Under the pieces are notes generated by a model, which saw only the letters and a program-made list of their open reading frames with translations, ran no database searches and was not told the origin of the DNA. A stretch of DNA of 64,000 nt from Triplophysa rosa (lineage: Eukaryota; Chordata; Actinopteri; Cypriniformes; Nemacheilidae): assembly GCF_024868665.1 (NCBI RefSeq), contig NC_079900.1, forward strand, positions 21,970,164-22,034,163. The letters run 5' to 3'. Each line of letters opens with the position of its first letter. The first letter of the stretch is position 1. Positions 46,482 through 59,482 of this stretch are shown here, in pieces. The translations under genes were made by a program, and so were the position numbers.

Positions 46482-46950
46482 GCAGTACGACTCTGTTTTG
46501 GATCAAAGGACCATCATCCAGTAAGATACTAATTGAAGCTATTGTCTGAGAAAGCGTCTGTTTGGGTAGACGGGTAGAGCTGATCTCAGTGAAGAGAGAG
46601 AGATAGCTCAGGGGGGACATTACTCTTCCTGTTGTTGCTTGGTGTTCTGTTGTGTCTACCCCGATCACCTCACACTAAAGACAAATCACACCAAGAACAA
46701 AGACGGAGCGCAACACACACACACACACACACCAGATACAAACACAATCACATTCCAAAGAACAACACACACACTTAGAAATAAAGGTTGCAAGAAAGCC
46801 TGATAGAAGGACCTTTTTAAGAACTGATGCCAGATAAGAACCTTTCAAGTTCCTGTGATGCCATTGAAGATCCTTTCAAAGCTTCATTGGATCCAAACTA
46901 GTTTACTCTGAGGAGGTTCATGTACATTTTTGCTTTTTTGATCCTGTCCA

Positions 46951-47134
46951 CCCTGTTGAAAAAAAACAGCACATGCTGGTTATGTAGGTTTTGAAGCATG
47001 GTAGCTGGTTTGAGCTGGTTTAGGACCAGCTTAAACCAGCACATGACCAGCACATGACCAGCTTAAACCAGCACAAACCAGCTACCATGCTTCAAAACCT
47101 ACCTAACCAGCATGTGCTGTTTTTTTCAACAGGG
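46951..47134. mobile_element. Palindromic MITE, short form, second copy
   Basis: Copy of 33546-33729 at offset 13405. Confidence 0.85.
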
Positions 47135-47484
47135 TGAATCGAACATGTCTGTGTTTTCGTACCTCTAAAGAATTCGCAGAGCAAATTACCTCCAGAAGTT
47201 TTGGCTTACTCGGGGAGGTGGATGAGAATGTCTGTGTATTGTATTTTTCTGCATTAATGCTCTACAAGAACCTTTCAGTCACATGGTGCCATTGAAGAAC
47301 CTTTAAAAGCCTTATTTCAATAGGATTAGTTTACTGAGGTACATTTTTGCTTTCTTATTTCAATCCTAAATCGAACATGTCAGTGTTTTTGTACAACCTT
47401 TAAAGAATTTGCAAAGCAAATTACCTCCAGAAATGTTGGGAGGTGGATGAGAAGAATACATGTGCCGTTTTTGTATTTGTTTGC

Positions 47485-47988
47485 TGTCATGGTTCTGCCC
47501 CACCTTGTCTTGCTTCTCTTGACCTAGTGGCAGAACCATGATAGAACCTCTTGTTTTATGTGGAGAGTGACGTTTTGTCCCTCATGGTCTTCCACTCTCC
47601 GGTGTGGCGTCTCTGTTCCCGCCCTTTCGTCTCGTTATTGTTTGTTAATTAGTTCATGTCCTGCACCTGTCCCCTCTTGATTTATCCCCTTTATTATGCC
47701 CTTGTGTCTTCTGTCTCGTGCTGGTTCATTGTTCTGTTGTGTTCTGTTTGTGTCATGTGGGTGAGTTACTGTTCTGTAGTTAGTTTAGTTTATTGTGGTT
47801 ATGTCAAGTGTTGTTATTATTTCTAGTCTAGTTAGTCCCTGTCCTTGTTGCTATGTTTTGTTATGCTCCCCCACGTGGGTCTTTGTTTTGTATTTTTTAG
47901 TTATAATTAAAGTCTGTCTTGTTAACCCCTTACCCGCTGTCTGCACTTGGGTCCTCTGTCCTTGTCCTCACCACCCACGTTTATGACA
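47485..47988 (+). mobile_element. Solo LTR, second copy
   Basis: Copy of 34080-34583, including the TTTGC target duplication on both sides. Confidence 0.78.
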
Positions 47989-48270
47989 TTTGCAATAATG
48001 CTCTAGAAGAAACATTTTCAGTCGTATGATGCCATTAAAAGCTTCATTGGAGTAGGATTGGTTGACTCTGAGGAGGTCACTGAGGTACATGTTTTTGTTT
48101 ATTTTATGTAAATTCTTAATCAAACCTTTAAAGTATTTTCAGAGCAAATTACCTCCAGGAGTTGCAGCTCACAAGGTAGACAACATTGTATGTGATTGTT
48201 GTATATTTTTTTCTCGACGCAAGAAAAACTTTTCACGTTCCCATGATGCCATTAGAAGAACCCCTTTTAG

Positions 48271-50248
48271 GTCAAAGTCATGTTCCCACTTTGTCCTCAA
48301 ATACGCCGTGAGGGCTTTGCTTTCCAAGTGATATCACGCACGCATCTGAAGAACCCATAATTTAACTTCTGTCGGGACCACTGTCGTCAATTATTTAACG
48401 ATAGCATATATTTAGTTTGGCGGAATGAAACTGTTCTGGGCAAACTCTCTGCCCGTCCATGCAGCCTTGCATGGACATAGCAGGAGCGCAGCGATACATG
48501 TCCCTCCACCTGGGGAACCAGAACAGTTCCTGATGCGTAACAGGATTAAATGAAAAGATCTGAAGATACAGGCAGATAGGGAGGAGTTGGGGATGGAGGT
48601 GGGTTTTAGGTGCAACACAATTAAGCAGCTCATAAGGAGCAAAGAAATGCAACTTAAATAGGACACAGTCTGGTGTGTGTTGTATGAGTATTGGTTAACG
48701 TTGATTAGCTGCACCTGATGTGATCAGCTGATGCAAGCTGAACTCACGTGACCTGCCAGAACTAACGCTACGCTTGATATCAGCGAACCGAGAACCATGC
48801 AGCCAACTCAAGTTTTGTATTTTGTCGACAAGTGCACATCTTCTAAGCTTAACACAGCCCACTCCTCTCATAATCCCTTCAAGCATTCCTAAAAATGTTT
48901 CCTTCAAACCTAAAAATAAACCAACATGACAGGCATTGAGGTGAAGGGGAGCAGAACCACAGGGAGAGATGAGTTGGAGCTTGCCAGAGCTTCCCAGCAT
49001 CCCTCTCTGACCCCCACCTCCATCAGCTCTGGGTCTCTCCTGGTACTCTAGCCGAGTCCAGACATGTGTCCTCAGGCTCGCGCTTTGCCCCGTCTCGCAA
49101 CACGTTACAGACGAGAGACAGCCAACAGCTGAGGGGGTCAACAGTGCCTCCAGGTACTCGTAGAGTGTTTGTGTGTGTTTTGGGGAATGAGGCCGCGTTC
49201 GGGCAGGTCACCGGGTGAGATGCCATGGCAAGAGCTGATACCATATACAGTCATTATGACACATCTTACGGGGAAATTCGTGTCTGATGAAAAAACTATG
49301 TATGTGGGGGGAGCAGTCCTTTGATGTTGTCGAGACCAAAGCATGAAAGAGGTATTGAAAACAGGAACAGACTGAGCCGCATGTTTTCCGCGTGTAATTT
49401 GCCGTAATAGATGTGCTGAGCTAAACTGCCACTCATTCGCTCCTCTGTCGGTGTAATCCTCTAATTTGTTGTGTCTCTCGGCAGGATTCGCTGTGGTTTT
49501 CTTTCACTCATGAGGGAGATGAGCTGCTTCCATAGATCTCACAGAGCTATGAGCTTTAACCTTTGACCTTACAACTGATCCATAACAACAGTATTAAAGC
49601 ACACACACACACTTTCTCTCCGCCAGCCCTGGGCTGTTTCCTCATTTAGAGCTGTAACCCTGTACAGGAGAGAGCTGGCAGACTCCAGCAGGCTGCACTG
49701 GATACTGTTGAGTAGCTTAGAGTCACTAATGCACTTTAGCCGGAGAGCTGAACGGAGCGAGCAAGAGAGAGAGATACAGTAATGGCAGGCTGGTCTCTAT
49801 ATGCCCATTTATTGTACCAATGATATTGGATTGAAGAAGTACACTCCCTCTAACAAGATGATTATTTGCTAATAAAACCGGTGTGAAAGCATACTGTGAC
49901 TTATACGGCCGAGTACATAAATATGAGTATAGATACAGTAGATGAATGTGTCACTTTGACCCAGAAAACGCATTTGGAGTTTATGCACTGAAGTAAAAAG
50001 TCACTGCCAACATTTAAAGGCCAATATCTTAGCAACCGTGTAGAAATAATAAATACAAACACAGTAATTAAATCATTAGACTAATTATATCATTATATTA
50101 TTAAAATATACAGTAAATAATAAGGGACTACAAATTTAAATACATAAATCCTTTAATATGTAACTGTTCTACATTTTTACTACTGTGTTTAAAATTATAA
50201 TTAAAAAATCTTATATTTACGTTTTATGAACATTATTGTTACTTAAGC
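48271..50248 (-). other. No exon seen; second copy of 34866-36843
   Basis: Same content as the first copy at offset 13405; nothing new. Confidence 0.4.
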
Positions 50249-50764
50249 CAGGGGTTTTCAAACATGGATCCGGGGACCCCCAGGAGGCCCCCAGAAGGTT
50301 CAAAGGCGTCCTCAGAAAATTAAAAAAAATGTTTTCAATTTTAACATGTTCATATTTATTTCCAAAGTGTTTTTCTCTCCTTTCTTGCTACATGCATTTT
50401 TGCAGAATTGTTTATATTTGTTTTCAATCTCTCTAGTATTCACTATATGTCCCCTTTATGTCACTTTGGGGTTTGTAAGACAGTATGCTGTCTTGAAACA
50501 AGAATTATTTTGAAAGTTGGTATTAAAAATGCTTCTTCTCAGGTTTATCTAGCCTACTCATCTAACATTACTCTAAATTTAGCCAATTATTTGAGTTTGG
50601 AAACAATGCAATGATTTCTTAATAACACCACACTTACTATTTAACATGTTTATTTATTCATAAATTTGTATATAGACGATTGATTTCTTTTAGGAAGGGA
50701 GTCCCTCACAAAAGGTTCATCATATTTGGGGGGTCCTTGGCATCATATATTTTGAAAACCCCTG
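50249..50764. mobile_element. hAT-type element, second copy
   Basis: Copy of 36844-37359 with the ACTTAAGC target duplication. Confidence 0.88.
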
Positions 50765-52544
50765 ACTTAAGCTGCAATCAGTTAGTTTTGCATCTCTATT
50801 TGAAACAAAAAAAAACTGCAGCCTACTGTACATACTTATTTTTACATGTCTTGACAACACAACTGACATTTCCCTCAAAATTCGACCCAATAGCTCAACT
50901 TATACATAAATCTTTATAATAAGTTTACTGCTTATTGTTTATGTACTTCTCAATCTTTCATTTTTGTTTATTTTTAACCAAAACCATAGCTGCTTGAATG
51001 ACTTATATTTCCATTTTATACCTACATGTTTAGGTAAATATTTCAAATTGAATTTATGAATTTGTATTTGTAACATGGCCTATACAATGTATGAGTGTCA
51101 AAGACGAAAAGGGTTTAATCATAAAAACAATAAGTGTTATACTGTTTAAAATTGTGTAATACTGTTTTAAAAAGTTTTCTGTTTAATTTAATTTACATTT
51201 TGTTTTTCTGAGCAAAAAATAAATATCACACATTTTCCCCTGATTTACAGAAGATACCCACTAAAATGTCATTCCGTGTAAAAATCTTGTCACGCATATT
51301 TACAACAAAAATCAATTTATGACATATTAAAAGACCATGTCATTTTATTTTTTTTATTTATTTTGCCAGGTTTTGCCCATTTGTCAATAAGAATTTTTAA
51401 CTCATTTAAAGCACAATAAAATATAATACGCTCCGTTATTCTTTTATATATTTTTAAATGTACAAGTCAGAATAAGCATGTTGTTTAAATTTGTACATAA
51501 ATATTGTGCTACACTGAATGACAATGTAACATTATTTCAACCAAATTCTGACATTTTATTCTCCAAAAACTTAGTTGATACCATAAAGTAGACATTTGAC
51601 TTACATTTAATGTGCTTTCTATGGACATAAAATCACTTTTGTAAATTTCTTTTGATGGGGACATCTTAACGTCTTTGACCCATGAATACATATTCCAAAT
51701 ATGACTAAACAGCTGCTTATAAAAGCTGTTACGCTGTCCCAGTGATGTAATGGTAGAGCTGTGAAGTGTGCTGGGATCCACTGCTCCAGTGCATTTATCA
51801 ACATGAATGAGCATGTGAAGACGGCAGACACCACGTGCATGTGAGCAGCCCTGAATGCACTGCCGCCCACATAACTGACATGCTGCTGCATGCTGCAGTC
51901 TCCCGGTCTCACCTGACGGCTTTCTCTGCCAACTAAATGACTTAAACAAACACACTCCGGCGGGTTCTTTGTAAAAGCACTTCACATGCTGCAATTGTGG
52001 CACTGAGAAGAAAGGTGAGGAGAAGTGATAAACAGGAAGACGTGGTTCACTCAGGTACAGGATGGGTCCATCTGATAGGACGCCTGTCCTGCTTGAATAA
52101 ATGCTTTAGTAAGCTCTTAACACGCACACACACACACTCAGTGCTGTGTTTATGTCTTCTGCTTTGATGTCTCACTCATTTCCTTTTGATCAGATCTGTG
52201 GCCTGTATGTGTCTGGTGTTGTACTCTGGCGATACCAAACTTCACGTGATGGTATCAAAAGGCAATATACTGTATGCGTGTTCATTATGTTATATTAAAT
52301 ATGCACCAACTAAGAATGAACTAAGAAATGTAGTTATGGTCACGCACTCCCACTGGAGTTTCCCATTATGGGCATTTCGGTAAAAGTCTTCTTTATAAAA
52401 GAAAAAAATCCTACGCAATATATACATCTGTACATACTGTAATGGCATTAAAGTTCTCAAATGGTTTTGCTTTTAGGATCCAGTTTCCATTGGACAACCC
52501 AATGTGGCACCAAACTTGTTTAGTATACAAAACCAGAAATGTAT
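50765..52544 (-). other. No exon seen; second copy of 37360-39139
   Basis: Same content as the first copy at offset 13405. Confidence 0.4.
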
Positions 52545-52803
52545 TTAAAGGGATAGTTCACCCAAAAATGAATTACAAACCTGTATGACTGTCTTCTGTA
52601 AAACACAAAAAAAGACATTTTGAAGAATGTTGGTAACCAAACAACATTGACCTCCATTGACTTCCATTGTATGGACACAAAACCACAGAGACGTTTCTCA
52701 AAATATATTCTTTTGTGTTCCACAGATGAAAGAGTCATACAGAGGTTTGTTTAAGACACTTGGGTTAATGATTTTTGTTTTTTTGGGTGAACTATCCCTT
52801 CAA
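52545..52803. mobile_element. Angel-like palindromic MITE, second copy
   Basis: Copy of 39140-39398. Confidence 0.8.
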
Positions 52804-53948
52804 ACCACTTTGGTAATGTCCAAATAAACGGTATTATGTAGCTTTTTTAATCGAGTGGCTTGCGCTTGTTTTTAGAAGGCGCCAGTAAACGTAACCAGTG
52901 GCGTCCCACAGCTAATAAATCAACTTGGTTTTACTTTAAAAAGAAAAAAGATTCATCCTGGGGCTATTTACAGCCATTTAAGTCGCCTGAAACTCTAAAC
53001 ATTTACTGTTGTTCACATTAGAAAGTGTTATGCGAGGATTGTGAAATTGGAGATATGGAATCAGTGGTGTTTGTCTCCTCACACACTCAGGTATTCCTGT
53101 GACCTTTCCAACACACTTTCACCTTTGACCTCTGCTCGAGCCACAGGTACTCGTGCATATCTCCAGGGCAAGCATTTCTCAGAAACCTCCTTGCGTATCG
53201 CAATCTGCCGGAAGGAATGCACTTACAAAAGAGTTGCACGGGACCGGAGCCGAGCGGGTGATCGATCGTCTCAGCTTGTCCGAGAGCCCCAGTAAACAAT
53301 CTGCTGCGTTGTTCTCGGCTGCAGTTGCAGTCGGCATTCACAAGCACAGCAAGAGTTTTCAGACAGATCCCCCATCAAAAGCTGCTCTTATTCCAGCTTT
53401 GTGGACTTATTAAAAGTGGATCAGAATGCCGTGGCATGAATACCCCATTCACTGCCGAAAAAAACACACTGAAACCTGTTACAATCCCTCAGCCTGCGAT
53501 CTTCTCACGCATCAGGCAACAACAAACTGATGATGGATGCCGATGTTTACACGAATGCGAGTAAACAGTTTGTCCAACAAGTTTATAACTGTAGGCTGTT
53601 TACGGTCACCAAGCAACAACTTGGCACACGCAGTATAGATCGTTCACAGGTGTGTGTTTATGAACATTTTTCAATAGTCAAGTCTCTGAATGCGACTCGT
53701 ATAATTTTACAGCTGGAACGATTCGTTTTATAGCGCAGGTTATAAAAATGTAAAATACTAATAAACGTACATCTGCGACCACCAATTCTGTTAATGCACC
53801 AAGTTTACGTTGCTTGGCAAACCACTGAGGAAAAAAAGGTATCATTTTGGTTTTAGAAAAGCACAAATGTTTGTGCAACAGTGATTTTGCTATGGTTACG
53901 AGTGCTTATAAAATCGTAACTTTTTTGGTTAAAAATAACAAATAAAAA
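52804..53948 (-). other. No exon seen; second copy of 39399-40543
   Basis: Same content as the first copy at offset 13405. Confidence 0.4.
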
Positions 53949-54472
53949 TTAAAGGGGGGGTCTGATGGAATTTCATTTCTTTAAATTTAGTTAGTGAGTA
54001 GTACAGTTGTTTGAGCATAAACAACATCTGCCGAGTAGCAACGCTCAAAGTTCACAGAAAAGGAAGATATTTTCTTTAACAGAAATCACTTTTTAAAGAC
54101 TACAATGAACGGCTCGTTGGGACCACAAAAATCTACTTCCTGCAGTAGTTACATCATGAGGGACAAATTTTACATTGACCCTGCCCCCTAGAACACGGAT
54201 AGGGTAATGGGCGGGACATCTCAACCCACACTCTAAGAGGTAAACCAATCACAAAAGACTGGCTCAGCTTGACCAATCAGAGCGTTTCAGAAGGAGGGAC
54301 TTCATGGAACCAGGAACTCAACAGCCTGTTTTCTGAGAATCGAGATGACGGTGTAAAACACAGGTAAGATATGTAATACATAAAGCATTTTTTGAAAGTC
54401 GAAACATGAACACCTATTGTTTAGTAGCACATCATAAACATAATAAAGTCTTTGAAAAATAGGACCCCTTAA
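53949..54472. repeat. Dispersed about 520-bp CCAAT-box repeat, second copy
   Basis: Copy of 40544-41067. Confidence 0.78.
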
Positions 54473-55938
54473 AGAACATCAAAAATCAAGCTTTTAATAA
54501 TAATGTATTTCAAGCATGTGAAGTCAGCTGCAATTTCATGTTTTAAACAGAGATGGCGATACAGAGGCAAAAGTTATGAACTGTGGTAATACTGTAAAGC
54601 ATGATCTCCCGTGACTCGCTACTTTAATAAACAACTCCTTAACAAGGTAATATGTCCCTTAGCCTAACTTTAGGATGTTTGCAGTCGCTTAACATTTTAG
54701 CAATTTCTCCATCAATATTCATTTCACCTGATGTGCACTCGCACAGGTGTTTGTATATTTGCTACTTTACAGCTGCTTAGCACACGTCTCATCCTGTCAG
54801 ATTTCAGAGCCAGAACTGTCCATTTCATAATGCATATTTTTTATCCAGATGGAGAATACAGTTATTTATTCAAACATATGACAATGCCAGATTTGCATAC
54901 TAAAACAGATTAACCGACAAGATGCACTGCGTGACTCTCGGTGATTCACGGTGTTGACCAATGTCAAGAGGAAGTCGCGCAAGATCCACGGCCATAAAAA
55001 GGGGGAAATACGTGTAACGGTAACTAAAGCATGCGGTCACAGATGACCTTGTCTTCGCTCACGTCATCCCAACGGCAGTTCCTCTCTGCATTGCTGTCAT
55101 CACAAGGTTATCAACTGTTTCACAAATTAATCTGGTTAAATTACACAAAAGTGCCGAACGCATGACTGTAACATTACACTGCAGAATGAGATGACGGCTG
55201 TCCAACCATAAAGTACGAGTTATCCAAACCCAGACGGGTCTCTCTGCATGACACATCCTCCCAAAACCTCAACCAGTGCCAGACACTTCACATCTCCAAA
55301 AACACACCAGAGATTTCTACCTGGAAGCCAAAAGCAATTCATACATCAGGTCTTATTTGAGTGATGCGCACAGTTAGGCCCATGAATAACTCGCTTACTG
55401 TAACCAGTCTGTCTGCCTGGACGGGTTCTGTCTGGCACAACAGACGCGACAACATGAAAACATAATTAAAATGCTTTTCCCTCATCCCTGTTGTGGATAT
55501 TGTTGACGAATTAAAGCGAATGAAACTGATGGGGTGTGCACAGATTTTCGATCGTTTTTAGAAAGACGCAAATGTGTGAACAAATTAACTGGACGGTATT
55601 TGGCAGGAATGAATGCAGCTTAACTGGTAGCACATGGAGCAACCAACACGAATTTCACGTATTGGATTCCAAAGGAAATAAACATATTAATAAAATGTTT
55701 AGATTGAATGCATCGTAAATGGCTTTGGATCAAAGCATCTGTGAAATGCGTAAACACTGGGATGTGGCCGAAAGGCGAAACACATTGCGGTAACTTCCAT
55801 TAATACATCAAGAATAGACATAATACTAAACAAATTTGCAGTTTATAGTCTACGTTAAAATATACTGTATGTATACAAAGTTTCCTAAAAGTGTCCTAAA
55901 ATTGTTCTGTAATACGCTATACATTACACAGTAATAAA
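54473..55938 (-). other. No exon seen; second copy of 41068-42533
   Basis: Same content as the first copy at offset 13405. Confidence 0.4.
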
Positions 55939-56366
55939 TAGGGATGTAACGATTCACCGTGAGCCGGTTGAAAATCGGTTATAATGAGTGACGATTCAAA
56001 TCGGTTGAGGTGTGAACTGAATCGCAATACATTTTTTGAACAGCAGGGGCCGCTATTTTCACTGCAAATCTAAACGTGGACATGCTGATATTTCTTAAAT
56101 GTAAAAAAATCCAAGAAAAGCTCAGACAGTATTAGTTTGTTTATATTAAAGAGACTTTTTCTATTATTAATTTGTTATAAAATTGCAGTTTAGTTTTGTT
56201 ATTTGGAATAAAACATTATTTTATTATACAAAGAAACGTGAAGCATTTTAGAAATAATGCAAGGGAAGTTGTTCATTTCCAATTTGTTTCAACTCATTTT
56301 GTAAAAACAAATCGCGAGTAAATCGTGAATAAATCGCATCGTGAGATCAGAATCGTGACATCCCTA
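55939..56366. mobile_element. hAT-type element, second copy
   Basis: Copy of 42534-42961 with the GTAATAAA target duplication. It has T at 56102 where the first copy has C. Confidence 0.88.
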
Positions 56367-57262
56367 GTAATAAACGTTTTGTTCAATGTTATTCAACATA
56401 CACGACTGAATTTATCTGAATGCATTACAATAAGGGTCAGATAAGGTATTAACTAATATTAACATAGATTAAAAATGCTGAAAAATATTCTTTGTCAGGC
56501 CATGTTAGCTATTGCGTTTACTAATGTTAACAAACACAGTCTTACCAAAATGATGTAGTTTCGCTTTTTTATAGTTAATCAAACGCTTTATTTCATGAAT
56601 GCAACAATAAAGTATAACCATAATGTTGTTTGGAAAGTAAACAACACACGCAGCTCAAGTCATCTGAGAAGACGCTTTCACTTTTCCCTGGAGAGCGGCT
56701 TGTTCCCATGGATACCCCAGAATTTCCCAGGACAAACTTCACTGCCAACCCTCAACTTAAGACACACACAGCACGTGTGCAGAGGTTATGAACTTATTAT
56801 TTTCCTTTCCTAAGCTCTGATTTGGGTTTTGAGAGGATTATTTGGATGGCGCAACCTTGAATTTCTCCGTGTTTCAGAGTTTGTTCCCATATCGAGATTT
56901 GACAGACCAGAAAAACATCAATAACTTTGTGAAAGGTGTCAAAAGCGTGTAATAGGAAAACAGATGTTCGTGCAACCTACAATACATCTGCTGTGAAGTT
57001 CCCCTCTTTGCAGAGGAGTTGAAGCGGAAAAAACAGTTTGTTAACATTTCACAAACGCCTTCATTTATATCCTTAATGCAATTTATATGCAAAACAGATT
57101 CAGATGCGTTTAAACATAAATGTCTTCATACTTATTTCAATACACATCAACTCCTTAACATGAGAATAGTCCACTGCTGGAAGTTATTAAAAAGTGTATA
57201 CTGTCAGTTTTATAATACCTTTCATTGATCATTTTTCATTAGCATCAATGTGTTTCTCTTAC
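56367..57262 (-). other. No exon seen; second copy of 42962-43857
   Basis: Ends at the duplicated donor GTAAGAG of exon 1; nothing else recognised. Confidence 0.4.
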
Positions 57263-57452
57263 CCACGAGCAGACAGAGGATGTCCAGCCCGACCAGCATC
57301 TTTCTGCTGGAGCACTGGACAGTGTCGACACCTTCAGCGGGACTCGGGACGTGGTTCGTGCCGTTCTCCCGCGCGCTGTCTCCGGCTCCCCCGTGATCCG
57401 CCAGCCGCTGCTGGAGCTCCGTGCGACTGTTCACCGAATTCAGTTTCTGCAT
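57263..57452 (-). CDS. plpp3: Duplicate of plpp3-like exon 1, without its own downstream exons
   Basis: Identical in translation to 43858-44047, including the start codon, upstream stop and GTAAGAG donor. No second set of exons 2-6 follows it, because the first copy of exon 1 intervenes before exon 2 at 25510. If the assembly were right, this would be an alternative first exon encoding the same N-terminus. It is more likely the same exon assembled twice. A gene caller may report it as a spurious partial gene. Confidence 0.8.
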
Positions 57453-58005
57453 GATGTCCTTACTTAAAATCTAACACACACACCGGAATTCCACTTTGAC
57501 AAGTCGCGAATAAAGTTCAACTTTACTTTTGAAACTTTCTTTCAACTTCAAGTCCAGTAAGTGTCATAGCACATAGGCGCGCACGTGTGGGTTACTGAAT
57601 ACAGCGATGCGCGCGCGTCTTTTCTAATAAACTTGGACAGGAATCCTGGCGTTAAATAAAAACTCCATTTGCCCGGCACTTAAAAGTTTTGGCTGCGGTT
57701 TGGCCATCCTCGTTTGCACATGATGAAGAAAAACGCATTTCTGAAAACATGTGTCAGTAAAAGTTTGTCATCCTCTGTAACTTCTGCGCTCCATGTTCAA
57801 CTCTCACTCTTGCCCCGACAGAGAGAAAACTTTACGCGGATCGTGTTTTGATTTGTGGGTTTTAGTGTTATTCCTCCGCCCTCTGCTGTGGCTGTGTTTT
57901 AAAAAGTTAGTAGGCTGCCTACCTAGACAGCGTTGAGGGCGTCATAGGCGCGTAGTGTTTGCGCAGTTGAACGTGCAACGCGTCCAATTCTAGTGTGTTG
58001 AACAA
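57453..58005 (-). promoter_or_regulatory. plpp3: Putative promoter and 5' UTR, second copy
   Basis: Copy of 44048-44600, including the E-box (57582-57587). If there is only one locus, this copy lies in the contig that continues uninterrupted upstream. Confidence 0.42.
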
Positions 58006-58987
58006 GTATACCCTGAATAGTGGCTAAATAGTGAATGCTGTCTTTAGGTAGCTCACTAATAAGTTATGTGAAACAGCCCCACTCTCTCTGCCTCGCTTTC
58101 TGTCCACTTGCCCCATCTGTTTTTTAATGAAGCTTAACAATGACTCGCCTCTCCCTGTTCTTTAGTTGAACTTATAAAAAACTGAAACTCTTGTTATGTT
58201 TTTATAAATGCAGTAAAAGTCTCGCACTTTGCTATGATAGGTAAACAATGCACTTGAATGTTTTCTATGTGTGTGCAGTCTAAGACCAGAGAATGTTCAT
58301 TTCATATCTCGATATAGAAACTAAAAATCTGTAAAACGTCAGTTCACATGAGGATTTTAGACCAGTTCTGGGACTGTCTGTGGGGTTTCTTCTTGAGGAC
58401 CCTTGTGTGATGTTTTTCAAGCGTATGGCGCTCTTTGGACAGCTGGGAAATGTTGCCATCTGGTGACTTTTTTTACAATGGCATTTTCCATCTAATCCAA
58501 GAGTTTGCAGTCTCTGTGATGATGGTTGCTGGTAAAATACTCGACTGCAGTATCCAAATGTTTTGGGTAGTGGAGGACACCTTGCATAAGCAGTGGTTTC
58601 AGTCACTTGACTGGCAAGGGACTTCATATTTATTTCCCCTCCAGTCAGCACTGAGTCAGTAAATTAAACTCAAGAACCAGATTGATGAAGAAAACTGTTA
58701 TTTTAGGACGCTTCTTTCTAACGCAAATGGGACTAAAAACATTTTGTTTACAATTTAATTTAATGATCCAGTCACAACAGTTCTCGAGCTTTCGGCTAAC
58801 TGAAAATCATGTGACTTTGAAATGTACTTAAAATGTAGTGAATCGTCGTGTAGTCGTATGGATATATAATACCGTTTTGTTTGAAATCGTTAAAAAAATC
58901 TATTGTTTATTAATAAGGTATTTGTTCTCAAAACATTAGCTTGATATTATAATATAAAATGTGACAAATATCAAATATGACATATAT
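58006..58987. other. No gene seen; second copy of 44601-45582
   Basis: Same content as the first copy at offset 13405. Confidence 0.4.
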
Positions 58988-59398
58988 GGGTAACACTTTA
59001 TATTTAGGTACCCTTTATAAAGCATTTACAAATGTGTTCATTAAGGATTAATAAGTCATTTACAAATGCATTATGAAGCAGTTATAACTGCATGAATAAA
59101 AAGTGAGCCATTTTTAACTCACATGTTATAAATGCTTATTAAATGTATTTATTCATCATTTATTTGACTCGAAAGCAGATTCATTATTTTCTTAATGTTG
59201 TTTGCAATATAGGCTGTCAGACTGGACACTGGAGGGTGTTATGTTGTTTTTCTTATACTTGCTCACTATTTGGCAGGTATTTCGTTAAATCCCCCTTTTT
59301 ATTCATGCAGTTATAACGGCTTGTAAATTACTTATTAATCATTAATGAACACATTTATAAATACTTCATAAAGGGTACCTTAATGTAAAGCGTTACCC
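58988..59398. mobile_element. Palindromic MITE with GGGTAACACTTTA ends, second copy
   Basis: Copy of 45583-45993. Confidence 0.8.
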
Positions 59399-59482
59399 AT
59401 ATATAGTATATACTGTATAATGCTGTTAAAGAGAGAAATAAAAAACCTAAACAGATGCTTTATTAAAAAACCTTAACACATA

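Larger units (their letters stand above)
46829..48270 (+). repeat. Tandem array, second copy
   Basis: Copy of 33424-34865 at offset 13405, with the same MITE and LTR insertions. Confidence 0.7.
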
